In this document: piece by piece, positions 7,614 through 15,919 of the stretch
Position numbering within the stretch: position 1 is the stretch's first letter
Layout: each line of letters opens with the position of its first letter
Assembly (NCBI GenBank): GCA_963719135.1
Contig: CAVRAZ010000007.1
Location: 472,415-536,414 of the forward strand
Reading direction: 5' to 3'
From: CAVRAZ01 sp963719135
GTDB lineage: Bacteria > Pseudomonadota > Gammaproteobacteria > DSM-19610
Length of the DNA stretch: 64,000 bases
The notes under the pieces: model-generated
What the model was told of the DNA's origin: nothing
The model's input: the letters and a program-made list of their open reading frames with translations, nothing else
Databases searched by the model: none
Position numbers and translations under genes: made by a program

Positions 7614-9755
7614 ATGCCTGCAGCACAAGGTCGCGCACGACCGTCCAGCAAGGTCCGTTGGTGGCACTACCAGAGCCGTCGCAAGAAGGTCCTGATCTGG
7701 AGCGGAGCCGTTCTGCTCTTTCTGGTCGCGCTGGGCGCGGGGGCGTGGAACCGGGTCTGCGCCGGCGGCGCCTGTCCCTCCATTGCCGGGCTCAGCAACT
7801 ACGATCCCGAAGAAGCCTCCAAGCTCTACGCGGCCGACGGCCGCCTCATCACCGATTTCGGCCAGCAGCGCCGCACCGCGGTGCCGCTCACCCAGATCTC
7901 CCCGGCCATCGTGGCGGCCTTTCTCGCGGTGGAGGATCGTCGCTTCTATCAGCACCACGGCGTGGACTGGATCCGGGCCGTCGGTGCGGCCAAGAACACC
8001 CTGCTGGGCCGGACCCAGGGATTCTCCACCATCACCATGCAGCTCGCCGGGAATCTCTGGCCCGAGCAGATCGACCGGTCCCAGCGGGAGGGCTTCGCCG
8101 GCCTAACCCGGAAGCTCCGGGAAGCGCGCATGGCCTTCGAGATCGAGCGGAATTATTCGAAGGACAAGATCCTCGAGCTGTACCTCAATCAGATCAATCT
8201 CGGAAACGGCGCCTTCGGGGTCGAGGCTGCGGCCCAGCGCTATTTCGGCAAGTCGGCCCGGTCGGTGAACGTGGCGGAGGCCGCCGTGCTGGCCGCGCTC
8301 GCCAAGGCCCCGGGCCGCTATAACCCGCGCAAGAGCCCCCGCCTCGCGGTCCAGCGCCGCAACCTCATCATCGGGATGATGGAGGACTGGGGCAAGCTGT
8401 CCCACGAATCCGCCGAGGCATGGAAAGCCTATCCCCTGACGCTGTCGTCCCGGTCCGATTACAGCGGGGTCGCTCAGTACTTCGCCGAATACATCCGGCA
8501 GATTCTCCAGGCCCGCTTCGGCACCGATCTCTACCGCTCCGGATTCCGGATCTACACCACCCTGGACCTCGACATGCAGCAAGCCGCCGAGCGGGCGCTC
8601 GAGGCCCAGCTCAGCGCGATCGAGGATGGGTCCCTCGGCGCCTACCACCACCTGACCTATCGCCAGTACCTGGACCGTCGCGGCGATCCCTCGGGCGACG
8701 ATGCCGGTCCGTTCAGTCCCTATCTCCAGGGATTGGCCCTCACCGTGGAGGCCAGGACCGGGTACATCCGGGCCATGGTCGGTGGCCGCGACTTCGAGGA
8801 CAACAAATTCAATCGGGTCACCCAGGCGTTGCGGCAGGCGGGATCCACGTTCAAGCCCTTCGTGTATTCCGCGGCGCTCGATGCCGGCCTTCCCTGGTCC
8901 ACCCTGATCGAGGATTCGCCGGTTTCGGTGGAGATTCCCGACCAGCCCACCTGGGAGCCCAAGAACTACGACAGCAAGTTCGCCGGCATGATGACGATGC
9001 GCCAAGGCATGTACCAATCCGTCAACACCGTCGCGGTGAAGGTCGGACTCAAGATCGGCGAGGACGCCGTGGCCGATATGGCGGCCAACATGGGCATCAC
9101 CACCCGGATCCCACGGGTGCCGTCCATCTTCATCGGCTCGGCGGATGTGATTCCCATCGAGCTGATCTCCGCCTACACCACGTTCGCCAATCTCGGCGTC
9201 GCGACCACCCCGGTCGGGATTCTCCGGGTCGAGGATCGGGACGGAAGAATCATCTGGCAGCCGGAGACCAAGGAACGCCGCGTGCTCGACCCCCAGCACG
9301 CCTGGCTGATCCTGGACGGGCTGCGTGACGTGGTGCGCAGAGGAACCGCCGCCGGAGCGGTCGTGGGCCGGGGCGGATTCGACATTCCCGCCGGTGGCAA
9401 GACCGGCACCACCAATGACGGGATGGACGTCTGGTTCATCGGATTCACCAACGATCTGGTGACCGGCGTCTGGATGGGCTTCGACAAGAAAACGGTGATC
9501 AAGAGCAATGCCCAGGGCGGACTCCTCGCCGCGCCGGCCTGGGCCGCGATGATGCGGGAGATCTACGAACGGCGGCGCACCCCGCCGCCATGGCCCATGC
9601 CCGAGGGCCTGGTCGACCTCGATATCGATGAGGGAACCGGTTTTCTCGCGACCCCGTTCTGTCCTCGCGACCAGGTCGTGCACGAGTACTTCTATCCCGG
9701 GACCGAGCCGCTTCAGCACTGTCCCCTGCATGGTCCCTTTCGGGGAGGGCGCTGA
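7614..9755 (+). CDS. Penicillin-binding protein 1A family, class A (transglycosylase/transpeptidase)
   Basis: This 713-residue bifunctional peptidoglycan synthase has a cytoplasmic basic tail and one membrane anchor (about residues 25-45, KKVLIWSGAVLLFLVALGAG). The GT51 transglycosylase carries the catalytic Glu in VEDRRFYQHHGVD, then FSTITMQLAGN and the RKLREARMAFEIERNYSKDKI helix region. The transpeptidase domain has the acylating Ser in GSTFKP, the YQSVNTV triad and KTGTT. A short C-terminal extension (DIDEGTGFLATPFCP) is typical of many non-enterobacterial PBP1A proteins. It polymerises and crosslinks cell-wall glycan at the periplasmic face. The amidohydrolase gene follows with a 7-bp gap and may be co-transcribed. 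Confidence 0.93.
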   Translation: MPAAQGRARPSSKVRWWHYQSRRKKVLIWSGAVLLFLVALGAGAWNRVCAGGACPSIAGLSNYDPEEASKLYAADGRLITDFGQQRRTAVPLTQISPAIVAAFLAVEDRRFYQHHGVDWIRAVGAAKNTLLGRTQGFSTITMQLAGNLWPEQIDRSQREGFAGLTRKLREARMAFEIERNYSKDKILELYLNQINLGNGAFGVEAAAQRYFGKSARSVNVAEAAVLAALAKAPGRYNPRKSPRLAVQRRNLIIGMMEDWGKLSHESAEAWKAYPLTLSSRSDYSGVAQYFAEYIRQILQARFGTDLYRSGFRIYTTLDLDMQQAAERALEAQLSAIEDGSLGAYHHLTYRQYLDRRGDPSGDDAGPFSPYLQGLALTVEARTGYIRAMVGGRDFEDNKFNRVTQALRQAGSTFKPFVYSAALDAGLPWSTLIEDSPVSVEIPDQPTWEPKNYDSKFAGMMTMRQGMYQSVNTVAVKVGLKIGEDAVADMAANMGITTRIPRVPSIFIGSADVIPIELISAYTTFANLGVATTPVGILRVEDRDGRIIWQPETKERRVLDPQHAWLILDGLRDVVRRGTAAGAVVGRGGFDIPAGGKTGTTNDGMDVWFIGFTNDLVTGVWMGFDKKTVIKSNAQGGLLAAPAWAAMMREIYERRRTPPPWPMPEGLVDLDIDEGTGFLATPFCPRDQVVHEYFYPGTEPLQHCPLHGPFRGGR

Positions 9756-9762
9756 TCGCGGC

Positions 9763-11022
9763 ATGCTGCTGCTCCGCGCGAGCTGGGCCCTCCCGATCGA
9801 CTCGCCGCCGGTTCGCGATGCCGCCCTGCTGATCGGGGATGATGGCCGAATCGCGGCGCTCGGTTCCTCCCCTACGATGGCCCATCCACCCGGCACCGCG
9901 ATCCACGATCTCGGCGCTGCGGTGCTCATGCCGGGCCTGGTCAACGTTCACACTCACCTGGAGCTGACCGGCTTCCAACCCACCGCCGAGGGACTCGAGT
10001 TCCCGGAGTGGATTCTCGGAATCCGGCGACTGAAGGAAGCGCGGTCCCCAGCAGAGTATCTCGAGGCGGCGCGGAGCGGCATCAGGGAGTGCTGGGCCGC
10101 GGGAATAACGACCATCGCCGACACCGGCGATTCGGGTGCGGTCGTCCAGGCCGTTTCCGAGTTTGGTGGCAGCGCAGTGGTCTACCAGGAGGTGTTCGGT
10201 CCCCACCCGAACCAGTGTGAGGAGAGCCTTTCCGCCTTGCGCGACAGGATCGATTCCCTCGCCAGGTTCACCGGAGAACGGGTGCGACTCGGGGTCTCTC
10301 CCCACGCTCCCTACACAGTCAGCGGGCCCTTGTTTGCGCGCGTGGCGTCGTGGGCCGCGGAGCGATCGATGCCGCTGGCGGTGCACGTCGCCGAGTCGGA
10401 GGCGGAATCCGCCTTCGTTCGGAGAGGCGAAGGCCCGTTCGCCGAGGCTTGGCGCCGGAGGGGGATTCCGCCCCTGACCGACCCGGCGCAAGCTGGTTCG
10501 GGCTCCTCCCCGCGCTCCTCGATCGGATGGCTTGCCGCCAAGGGCGTCCTGAGCAGCCGGACCCTCTGCATTCACGCCGTCGATCTCTCGGCCGAGGATA
10601 TCGAGCTGCTGAGAACGCTCGGCGGGTCGGTCGCGCATTGCCCGGTATCCAATGCGCGTCATGGCCACCGCGCCGCGCCGGTTCGTGCCCTGCGCGATGC
10701 GGGGATCCGGGTTGGGCTCGGTACCGATTCGGTCGCCAGCGTAGGTCGGTTGGATCTCTTCGCGGAAATGCGGGCAGCTCGGGCACTGGCGGGACTACCG
10801 GCGGAGGAGGCCCTTGCCCTGGGTACGATCGAGGGGGCACGAGCGCTGGGCCTGGAGGATGAGATCGGGACCTTGCGCCCGGGCGCCTGGGGTGATGTCC
10901 TGGTGGTGCAGACCGGGGTGCACGGTTCGCTGGAGGACCCCATCGAACCGGTCCTCGCCGCCAGGCCGGAACAGGTTCTTCTGACGGTGGTTGCAGGAAG
11001 GATCGTTCACCGCAGGGAATGA
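9763..11022 (+). CDS. Amidohydrolase (ATZ/TRZ deaminase-chlorohydrolase family)
   Basis: This is a 419-residue metal-dependent hydrolase of the cyclic amidohydrolase superfamily. Metal ligands are visible as HTHLEL (about residue 63), HVAESEAE and IHAVDL, with the late Asp in LGTDSVAS; the C-terminal small beta domain (LRPGAWGDVLVV) closes the barrel. Relatives deaminate nucleosides and nucleobases (SAH/5'-deoxyadenosine deaminase, aminodeoxyfutalosine deaminase, guanine deaminase), so purine-ring deamination is likely but the substrate is open. The in-frame ORF extends upstream to 9628 inside the PBP gene; the ATG at 9763 is chosen because GGGGAGGG precedes it and the domain begins there. 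Confidence 0.85.
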   Translation: MLLLRASWALPIDSPPVRDAALLIGDDGRIAALGSSPTMAHPPGTAIHDLGAAVLMPGLVNVHTHLELTGFQPTAEGLEFPEWILGIRRLKEARSPAEYLEAARSGIRECWAAGITTIADTGDSGAVVQAVSEFGGSAVVYQEVFGPHPNQCEESLSALRDRIDSLARFTGERVRLGVSPHAPYTVSGPLFARVASWAAERSMPLAVHVAESEAESAFVRRGEGPFAEAWRRRGIPPLTDPAQAGSGSSPRSSIGWLAAKGVLSSRTLCIHAVDLSAEDIELLRTLGGSVAHCPVSNARHGHRAAPVRALRDAGIRVGLGTDSVASVGRLDLFAEMRAARALAGLPAEEALALGTIEGARALGLEDEIGTLRPGAWGDVLVVQTGVHGSLEDPIEPVLAARPEQVLLTVVAGRIVHRRE

Positions 11023-11084
11023 GCGCCTTGCAACGAGCCCCTATCCCCCGATAGTATCCATAGTCCTGGTTTCGAGATACCCTC

Positions 11085-11635
11085 GTGCGCTGTCTGGCCC
11101 TCAACGCGTCGTTCGAGCCCCTGACCATGGTGCCCGTCAAACGGGCGCTTGCGGCTGGTCATCGACGGCAAGGCGGAAATCGTGGAGGCGGACGAGGGGG
11201 AGCCCATAAGAAGTCTGCGGGTTTCGCATGCCGAAGCCCGCCATCATCCGCCTCGTCAAGTTCGTCCACGTTCCCCGCAAGTTCCGCCGCCAGGTCACCA
11301 ACACCTTCCTCTTCGCCCGGGACGAGTATCGCTGCCAGTTCTGTCACCGGACCCACGGCCAGCTCAAGCTCCGGGAGTGCCTGACCCGCGATCACCTGGT
11401 GCCGATCAGCCGGGGCGGGGACAATGGCTGGACCAACTGCGTGACCGCGTGCAGCAGCTGCAACACCAGGAAGGGCAACCGGCTGCCTGAGGAATGCGGG
11501 ATGCATCCGCTGCATCCTCCGGTGGAGCCGCACTTCGTGCACCTGGCCTGGGCGGTGCGCCGGCTCACTGCGCCCCAGGCGAAGTACATCCGGCTGTTCT
11601 ACGGGGAGGCGGCGCTCAGAGCTATTCGGGGTTGA
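11085..11635 (+). CDS. HNH endonuclease (two small frameshifts)
   Basis: The product is an HNH nuclease of the short bacterial type: N-terminus VRCLALNASFEPLTMVPVKRA, then LVIDGKAEIVEADEG, then a basic segment, then the zinc-supported HNH fold CQFCHRTHG...DHLVPISRGG..NCVTACSSCNTRKGNRLPEE. The three parts lie in three frames. Removing one T near 11149 and one C near 11229 gives a continuous protein of about 183 residues with family-typical order, so sequence errors are more likely than decay. Such stand-alone HNH proteins occur widely in high-GC bacteria and their biological target is unknown. The stop codon abuts the left inverted repeat of the next element. Confidence 0.8.
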
Positions 11636-11663
11636 GGAGCGGGGCGGAGGTGCAAGGTGCAAG
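11636..11663 (+). repeat. Left inverted-repeat arm of four-helix cassette
   Basis: The 28 bases run from GGAGCGG to GTGCAAG, with the heptad GGTGCAA partly duplicated. They match the reverse complement of 12109-12136 at 23 of 28 positions. The arm starts at the base after the HNH stop codon. Confidence 0.75.
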
Positions 11664-11666
11664 CGT

Positions 11667-12065
11667 TCAACGTGTGGTGCGGTTTCTTGGCCTGCGATTC
11701 GGTTCCACGCGTCTTCGAAGCGTCCTGACCAATCCCGACAGCATTCGCCCGATTTCTTCGGCAAGGTTGGCTGCTCGTTTGTATTCGGCCGGACTCTTGT
11801 AACCCAGTCGAAGCATCAGTTCCATCTGTGTCTCCAGCTCCTGAAGCGAGGACTTGGCGTAGCTGATGCTCTGGAGGAACTCACCGAGGTGCCATCTGCC
11901 CTTTCCTTCCGCAAGGTTGGACGGTACCGAGACGGCGGCTCTTCTCGCCTGCGACCTAATCCCGAAGCGTTCGTCCGCCGGAAGATCCTTCGTCAGGAGA
12001 TAGACTTCGACAGCCAGATCCATGGCTCTTTGCCAAGCCAGCAGGTCGCGATACGAGGAGCTCAT
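11667..12065 (-). CDS. Four-helix-bundle protein (23S rRNA intervening-sequence family)
   Basis: This 132-residue protein matches the S23/IVP four-helix family: N-terminal YRDLLAWQRAMDLAVEVY, then PADERFGIRSQARRAAVSVPSN, LAEGKGR, and the last two helices around FLQSISYAKSSLQELETQMELMLRLGY. The conserved R-R-A-A-x-S-x-x-x-N-x-A-E-G signature is intact. Family members are encoded inside intervening sequences of 23S rRNA and as stand-alone genes; a relative, Avd, assists diversity-generating retroelements, but no reverse transcriptase is nearby. The molecular function is unknown, though RNA or nucleic-acid binding is often proposed. The gene fills almost the whole space between the inverted repeats and reads opposite to the HNH gene. 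Confidence 0.88.
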   Translation of the reverse strand: MSSSYRDLLAWQRAMDLAVEVYLLTKDLPADERFGIRSQARRAAVSVPSNLAEGKGRWHLGEFLQSISYAKSSLQELETQMELMLRLGYKSPAEYKRAANLAEEIGRMLSGLVRTLRRRVEPNRRPRNRTTR

Positions 12066-12108
12066 CCTGTCGAGACCGGATAAGGGCTACCTCAACGAAG
12101 GTGAACAC

Positions 12109-12136
12109 CTTGCATCTTGCACCTTGACTCCGCTCC
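12109..12136 (-). repeat. Right inverted-repeat arm of four-helix cassette
   Basis: The reverse complement of this 28-base segment reads GGAGCGGAGTCAAGG followed by TGCAAGATGCAAG and pairs with 11636-11663 (five mismatches). It ends two bases from the stop codon of the DUF4390-like gene. Confidence 0.75.
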
Positions 12137-12138
12137 TT

Positions 12139-12780
12139 CTAACGCACAGTGAATCGATCCGACCTCGTCTCCAGCGTCTGCACCGGCAACCCGGCCAATC
12201 GAAGAAAAAAGCGCCGCACCTCCCGAATGAGCGCGCTGCTCTGGCGCCGGGGCGCGTTGGGATCTCCCGAGAGGAATCGCTCCAGCTCCTCCATGTCTTC
12301 GTCCGACAGCGCGCTGATCCGGAGCGACACGTTGTAATAGAAGGTGCCGGTCCCCCGGGGCAGCACGTCGATCTGATTCACCTGGCGCATCCAGGCCGCC
12401 AGCTCGTCCCGCGTCGCGAAATGGAATTCCTCGGGGCCCGACAGGAGGATCCGGGTGACCCGGTAGATGTCCTGGAGCGGCTCCCGCTGAATCACCAGGC
12501 TCCATTCGCTGGCCCGCTGGAAATCGTCGATCCAGCCGTCCCGGCCCCGCCAGATCTCCACCCGGAACTCGAGCCGCACCGGGAAGGTGCGATCGAGGGC
12601 CTCCGACCACACCGGGTCGGCGATGAGATCCTTCACCTGAATCCAGGGCCGCCGCGCCCCGCTCGGGGCCGAATCCGGGGACAGCCGCACCGACAGGCTC
12701 ACCCTCGGCGACTGGGCCTGCGTCGCCGGCGCCTGGATTCCCAGGCCGAGCAGCAGGAAGAGGATCGCGCGGCGCCGCAT
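12139..12780 (-). CDS. DUF4390-like exported protein
   Basis: This 213-residue protein has a signal peptide (MRRRAILFLLLGLGIQAPATQA). The body resembles DUF4390: FPVRLEFRVEIWRGRDGWID, EWSLVIQREPLQDIYRV, then a charged C-terminal helix. The function is unknown. In Proteobacteria DUF4390 genes commonly precede an NtrY-like kinase gene. Here the same partners occur but this gene comes last in the operon, after the kinase, the regulator and the outer-membrane barrel. It starts in a TGATG overlap with the barrel gene, so it is translationally coupled. The frame is open far upstream (to 13410), but only the ATG at 12780 gives the signal peptide. Confidence 0.7.
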   Translation of the reverse strand: MRRRAILFLLLGLGIQAPATQAQSPRVSLSVRLSPDSAPSGARRPWIQVKDLIADPVWSEALDRTFPVRLEFRVEIWRGRDGWIDDFQRASEWSLVIQREPLQDIYRVTRILLSGPEEFHFATRDELAAWMRQVNQIDVLPRGTGTFYYNVSLRISALSDEDMEELERFLSGDPNAPRRQSSALIREVRRFFLRLAGLPVQTLETRSDRFTVR

Positions 12781-14543
12781 CAGTACCGTTGCTGAAGCCG
12801 CGCGGTCAACCGGAGCGGCAACCCTCTGGTGATCGGCTGCGCGAGGTAGATCGCGAGTCCCCCGAAATCGAGCCCGAGCCCGACGTCCTTCTCCCATTCC
12901 TTGAACAGGGGAATCCGGTTGTTGGGCACCCGGCCCGGTCCGTCTCCCGTCACCCAGGCCTTTCCGGCATCGCCCATGATGACGACATCCGGATCGTGAA
13001 TTGAAAACAGCCGCTGGGCCGCCGCGATCCAGGGATGCCGCGCCGGCGCGGTGAGGCCGAGCCGGGCCCGGGTCCGCACCTCGGCCTGGAGGGCGATCAT
13101 CCGGTCGCAGAGCGCGGGGCGGGCCGGGTCGCCATAACCCGCTGGCGCGCAGGTCTGGCTTCGGAAGGCATATCCCGGAAGGATGTCCGGCCCTCCCAGC
13201 GCCATCCGTCGCTGCAAGGGCAGGGGATCGCCGTCGACCCAGCCGGCCGCGAGGGCGCGGAGCCCGATGCGCACGCCGGGGTTGAGCCGGAGGTACCGCC
13301 GCACGTCGACCCAGAGCCGATCGGAGCGATAGGTCCCCGGCGGGATCGGCTCCCGCACCTCGGGGGGGAGGGTGAGGGGCGACGCGTCGTTGCTTCCGGT
13401 TCGCTCCCACCAGGCATCCACCAGCCAGCCCGTGGCCGGCGCATCGGCCTGGTTCCGGGTATCGTAGGTCGCGCCCAGTCGCAGGGTGGTGAAATGGCCG
13501 TCGTCGATCAGCGGGTTAGGGCGCCAGCCCTCGTTCCGCAGCACCGAGAAGGGATCGGTGGCCGGGATACTCCGCTCGAAATCCCGCCGCAGGGATGCGG
13601 CGAAGTTCACCTTGCCGACCTGGTACCCCAGGTCGCCTCCGAATCCCTCCGCCTGGTAATAGTCGCGATAGTCCCGCTGCAGCAGCACCGCCGCGAGCCC
13701 TACCTCGCCCAGGGTGAGTGGCTGGGACTCGATCGGGTGAATCCGCCGGGTCAGGGAGAATCCGGCGCTCAGCCGCCGGGTTTTCCCGAACCGCAGCTCG
13801 GCGCGGGCAACGTAGCCGAAATTCGCCCGGAGATGGGTGCGGTCGGGGGCGGTCCAGATGATGCCCCGGAAATCGAGCTTCGCGTCGAGATCAGGGAGCC
13901 CCTCCCGGCTGAAGGTCGGGCCGAGGACGATGGGGAATCCTTCCACCCGGTTGTAGGTGCGCCCGGTCTCGAGCGTCAGGGTAGTGCTGAAGTAAGGGGT
14001 CTGAAACGACCGCTGCGCCGAGGCCAGCTCACCGAGACTCCGGGGCGGGGGACGCACCGCGAGAAGTCCCGCCGATGTGCGGACCACCTGGGCCAGCGGC
14101 TTGTACTCCCGCCGGCGGCCTTCCAGCCGTCCTCCACCTCGAAGCAGGACCTGCCCTCCGACCACCAGGACGTCGCCCTCGACCACCCCTCCCGATTCGA
14201 TCAGCAGGTAGCTGTTGATGACCGTCACCCGGCCGGTGAGGTGTCCCCGGATGGTGAGCGCTCCGCCGAACACCGCGACCGGGCCGCTGAACGTGGATCC
14301 ACCCGGGAGAATGAAGGGTCCCAGGATCCTGGTGGTGAGCGGGTCGTTGTAGTGCGCGATGACTTCCTCGACCACGGACGGGGGCAGGATCGCGCCCGCG
14401 GAATCGGGCGTGGTCGCTTCCGGGCGAATCACCTGGACCGAGTCCTGCGCCCTGGCGGGAATCGCCGCCGCGGCCAGGCCCAGGGCCAGCAGGGCGCCAA
14501 CTCCGAAAATCTTCCGATGCGCTCCGCGACGATGGGGGCTCAT
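12780..14543 (-). CDS. Outer-membrane beta-barrel protein, Omp85/surface-antigen-like, with bactofilin-like N-terminal turns
   Basis: This 587-residue protein has a signal peptide ending at ARAQ (about residue 33). Residues about 75-145 hold short Gly/Val-rich turns (FSGPVAVFGGALTIRGHLTG, GGVVEGDVLVVGGQVLLRGGG) like the right-handed helix of polymer-forming bactofilin-type proteins. The rest is an outer-membrane barrel: RLSAGFSLTRR, LRLGATYDTRNQADAPATGW (Omp85-like strand), and a C-terminal GLGLDFGGLAIYLAQPITRG with final aromatic residue. No POTRA domains are seen. It probably sits in the outer membrane; the role could be secretion, lipid transfer or structure. It overlaps the regulator upstream by ATGA and the DUF4390-like gene downstream by TGATG. 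Confidence 0.65.
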   Translation of the reverse strand: MSPHRRGAHRKIFGVGALLALGLAAAAIPARAQDSVQVIRPEATTPDSAGAILPPSVVEEVIAHYNDPLTTRILGPFILPGGSTFSGPVAVFGGALTIRGHLTGRVTVINSYLLIESGGVVEGDVLVVGGQVLLRGGGRLEGRRREYKPLAQVVRTSAGLLAVRPPPRSLGELASAQRSFQTPYFSTTLTLETGRTYNRVEGFPIVLGPTFSREGLPDLDAKLDFRGIIWTAPDRTHLRANFGYVARAELRFGKTRRLSAGFSLTRRIHPIESQPLTLGEVGLAAVLLQRDYRDYYQAEGFGGDLGYQVGKVNFAASLRRDFERSIPATDPFSVLRNEGWRPNPLIDDGHFTTLRLGATYDTRNQADAPATGWLVDAWWERTGSNDASPLTLPPEVREPIPPGTYRSDRLWVDVRRYLRLNPGVRIGLRALAAGWVDGDPLPLQRRMALGGPDILPGYAFRSQTCAPAGYGDPARPALCDRMIALQAEVRTRARLGLTAPARHPWIAAAQRLFSIHDPDVVIMGDAGKAWVTGDGPGRVPNNRIPLFKEWEKDVGLGLDFGGLAIYLAQPITRGLPLRLTARLQQRY

Positions 14544-15919
14544 AAGCCAAGCCGTTTCATGCGGCGGTACAGGTTGGCCCGATCGGTCTGAAGCGCGCGA
14601 GCCGCTTCCGCCACGTTGCCCGAGGCCCGTTTGAGCGCGGTGCTGATCAGAGCTCGCTCATAGTCGTCGAGCACGTTCGAAAGGGAGCGCCCCCCCAGCT
14701 CGGCCACCGAATACGTGGTGCCGGAATCGCTGGTGATCGTGGGCGGGTCGAATCTCGAGGTCCCGCTCCGGGGAAGGACCTGGAGCACGGTGGCGGCATC
14801 GATCTCGGCCGCCCCGATGATGGAGAGTCGCTCCACGATATTGGCGAGCTCTCGCACATTCCCGGGCCAATCGTAGGTGGCGAGGGTGGCCACCGCTTCG
14901 GCGGTGAACACCGCCGGCTGGTGAGGTCGGATCCGTGCCGCCAGGTGGTCGACCAGGGCAGGCAGATCCTCCCGGCGATCCCGAAGCGGGGCCAGGTTGA
15001 TGGGAAAGACGTTGAGCCGGAAATACAGGTCTTCCCGAAAAGTCCCCGCGGAGACCGCCTGTTCCAGACGCTGATTGGTGGCGGCGAGCACCCGCACGTC
15101 GAGCTTCTGGGTTCGCTCCGCCCCGAGTCGCTGGATCTCGCCGGTCTCGAGAACCCGGAGCAGCTTGGCCTGCGCCTCGAGATTCAGGTCGCCGACCTCA
15201 TCGAGGAACAGGGTTCCCGTGTCGGCCAGCTCGAACCGTCCCAGCCGGCGCTCGGTGGCCCCGGTGAAGGCGCCCCGCTCATGGCCGAACAGCTCCGACT
15301 CGACCAGGTCCCTGGGGATCGCGGCGCAGTTCACCGAGATGATCGGGCGGCCGGCACGATGTGAGGCGCGGTGAATGGCATGGGCCACCAGCTCTTTCCC
15401 GGTTCCCGATTCACCCATGATCAGGACCCGCGCATCGGTCGGGCCGACCTGGGCGATGAGGGCGCGGACTTCTTCCATCCGGGGACCGGTGCCGACCAGG
15501 TCGGCCCGAGGCCCGAGCTGGGCTCGAAGCGCGCGGGTTTCGGCTCGGGCCCGGGTCAGCTCGAGCCCGCTCCGCAAAGCGACCAGGACGGCTTCCGGGG
15601 TGAGCGGCTTCTCGAGGAACTGGAACGCCCCCAGCTTGATCGCCTTGACCGCGTCGGTGAGCTGCGCCTTCCCGCTCATCATGATCACCGGAATGCCCGC
15701 ATCCCGCTCCCGGATCTGCACCAGGGTCTCGAGCCCGTCCGGTCCCGGCGCCATCTGGAGATCGAGCAACACGGCGTCGGGATGGACCTGGTCGAGCGCC
15801 AGCAGCGCCGCATTCCCGTTCGCCGCCTGCTCACACTCGAACCCCTCACCCTTGAGCAGGGCGGCGAGCATGCGGCGGATGTTGGCTTCGTCGTCAACGA
15901 TGAGTACCCGCGGTTTCAT
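14540..15919 (-). CDS. Sigma-54-dependent response regulator (NtrX/AtoC-like)
   Basis: The 459 residues hold three domains. The receiver has VLIVDDEANIRR, the phospho-acceptor Asp in AVLLDLQM and Lys in FLEKPLTPE. The AAA+ domain has Walker A GESGTGKE, the sigma-54 contact loop GAFTGA, LFLDEVGD and arginine fingers. A Fis-type HTH (NVAEAARALQTDRANLYRRMKRLGL) ends the protein. It activates sigma-54 promoters when phosphorylated, almost certainly by the kinase encoded upstream, whose stop overlaps this start by ATGA. Targets may include the co-transcribed envelope genes downstream; I could not assign a -24/-12 promoter with confidence. Confidence 0.93.
   Translation of the reverse strand: MKPRVLIVDDEANIRRMLAALLKGEGFECEQAANGNAALLALDQVHPDAVLLDLQMAPGPDGLETLVQIRERDAGIPVIMMSGKAQLTDAVKAIKLGAFQFLEKPLTPEAVLVALRSGLELTRARAETRALRAQLGPRADLVGTGPRMEEVRALIAQVGPTDARVLIMGESGTGKELVAHAIHRASHRAGRPIISVNCAAIPRDLVESELFGHERGAFTGATERRLGRFELADTGTLFLDEVGDLNLEAQAKLLRVLETGEIQRLGAERTQKLDVRVLAATNQRLEQAVSAGTFREDLYFRLNVFPINLAPLRDRREDLPALVDHLAARIRPHQPAVFTAEAVATLATYDWPGNVRELANIVERLSIIGAAEIDAATVLQVLPRSGTSRFDPPTITSDSGTTYSVAELGGRSLSNVLDDYERALISTALKRASGNVAEAARALQTDRANLYRRMKRLGL

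Larger units (their letters stand above)
11636..12136. mobile_element. Candidate four-helix-bundle (S23/IVP) gene cassette bounded by inverted repeats
   Basis: A 501-bp segment begins with GGAGCGG...AGGTGCAAGGTGCAAG directly after the HNH stop codon and ends with the reverse complement of a near copy, two bases before the stop codon of the convergent DUF4390-like gene. The two 28-base arms match at 23 positions and each contains a tandem GGTGCAA-type heptad. The only gene inside encodes a four-helix-bundle protein of the family known from 23S rRNA intervening sequences. No transposase is present. Mobility is inferred from structure only. Confidence 0.55.

Noticed and set aside
11667..12065. 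Avd-type accessory gene of a diversity-generating retroelement
   Set aside because: The fold is related, but no reverse transcriptase, template repeat or variable repeat is nearby.
13035..14591. 518-residue plus-strand frame opposite the outer-membrane barrel gene
   Set aside because: Its composition (Gly/Arg/Glu/His) is that of an antisense frame of a high-GC gene; the minus-strand gene has a signal peptide and family motifs.
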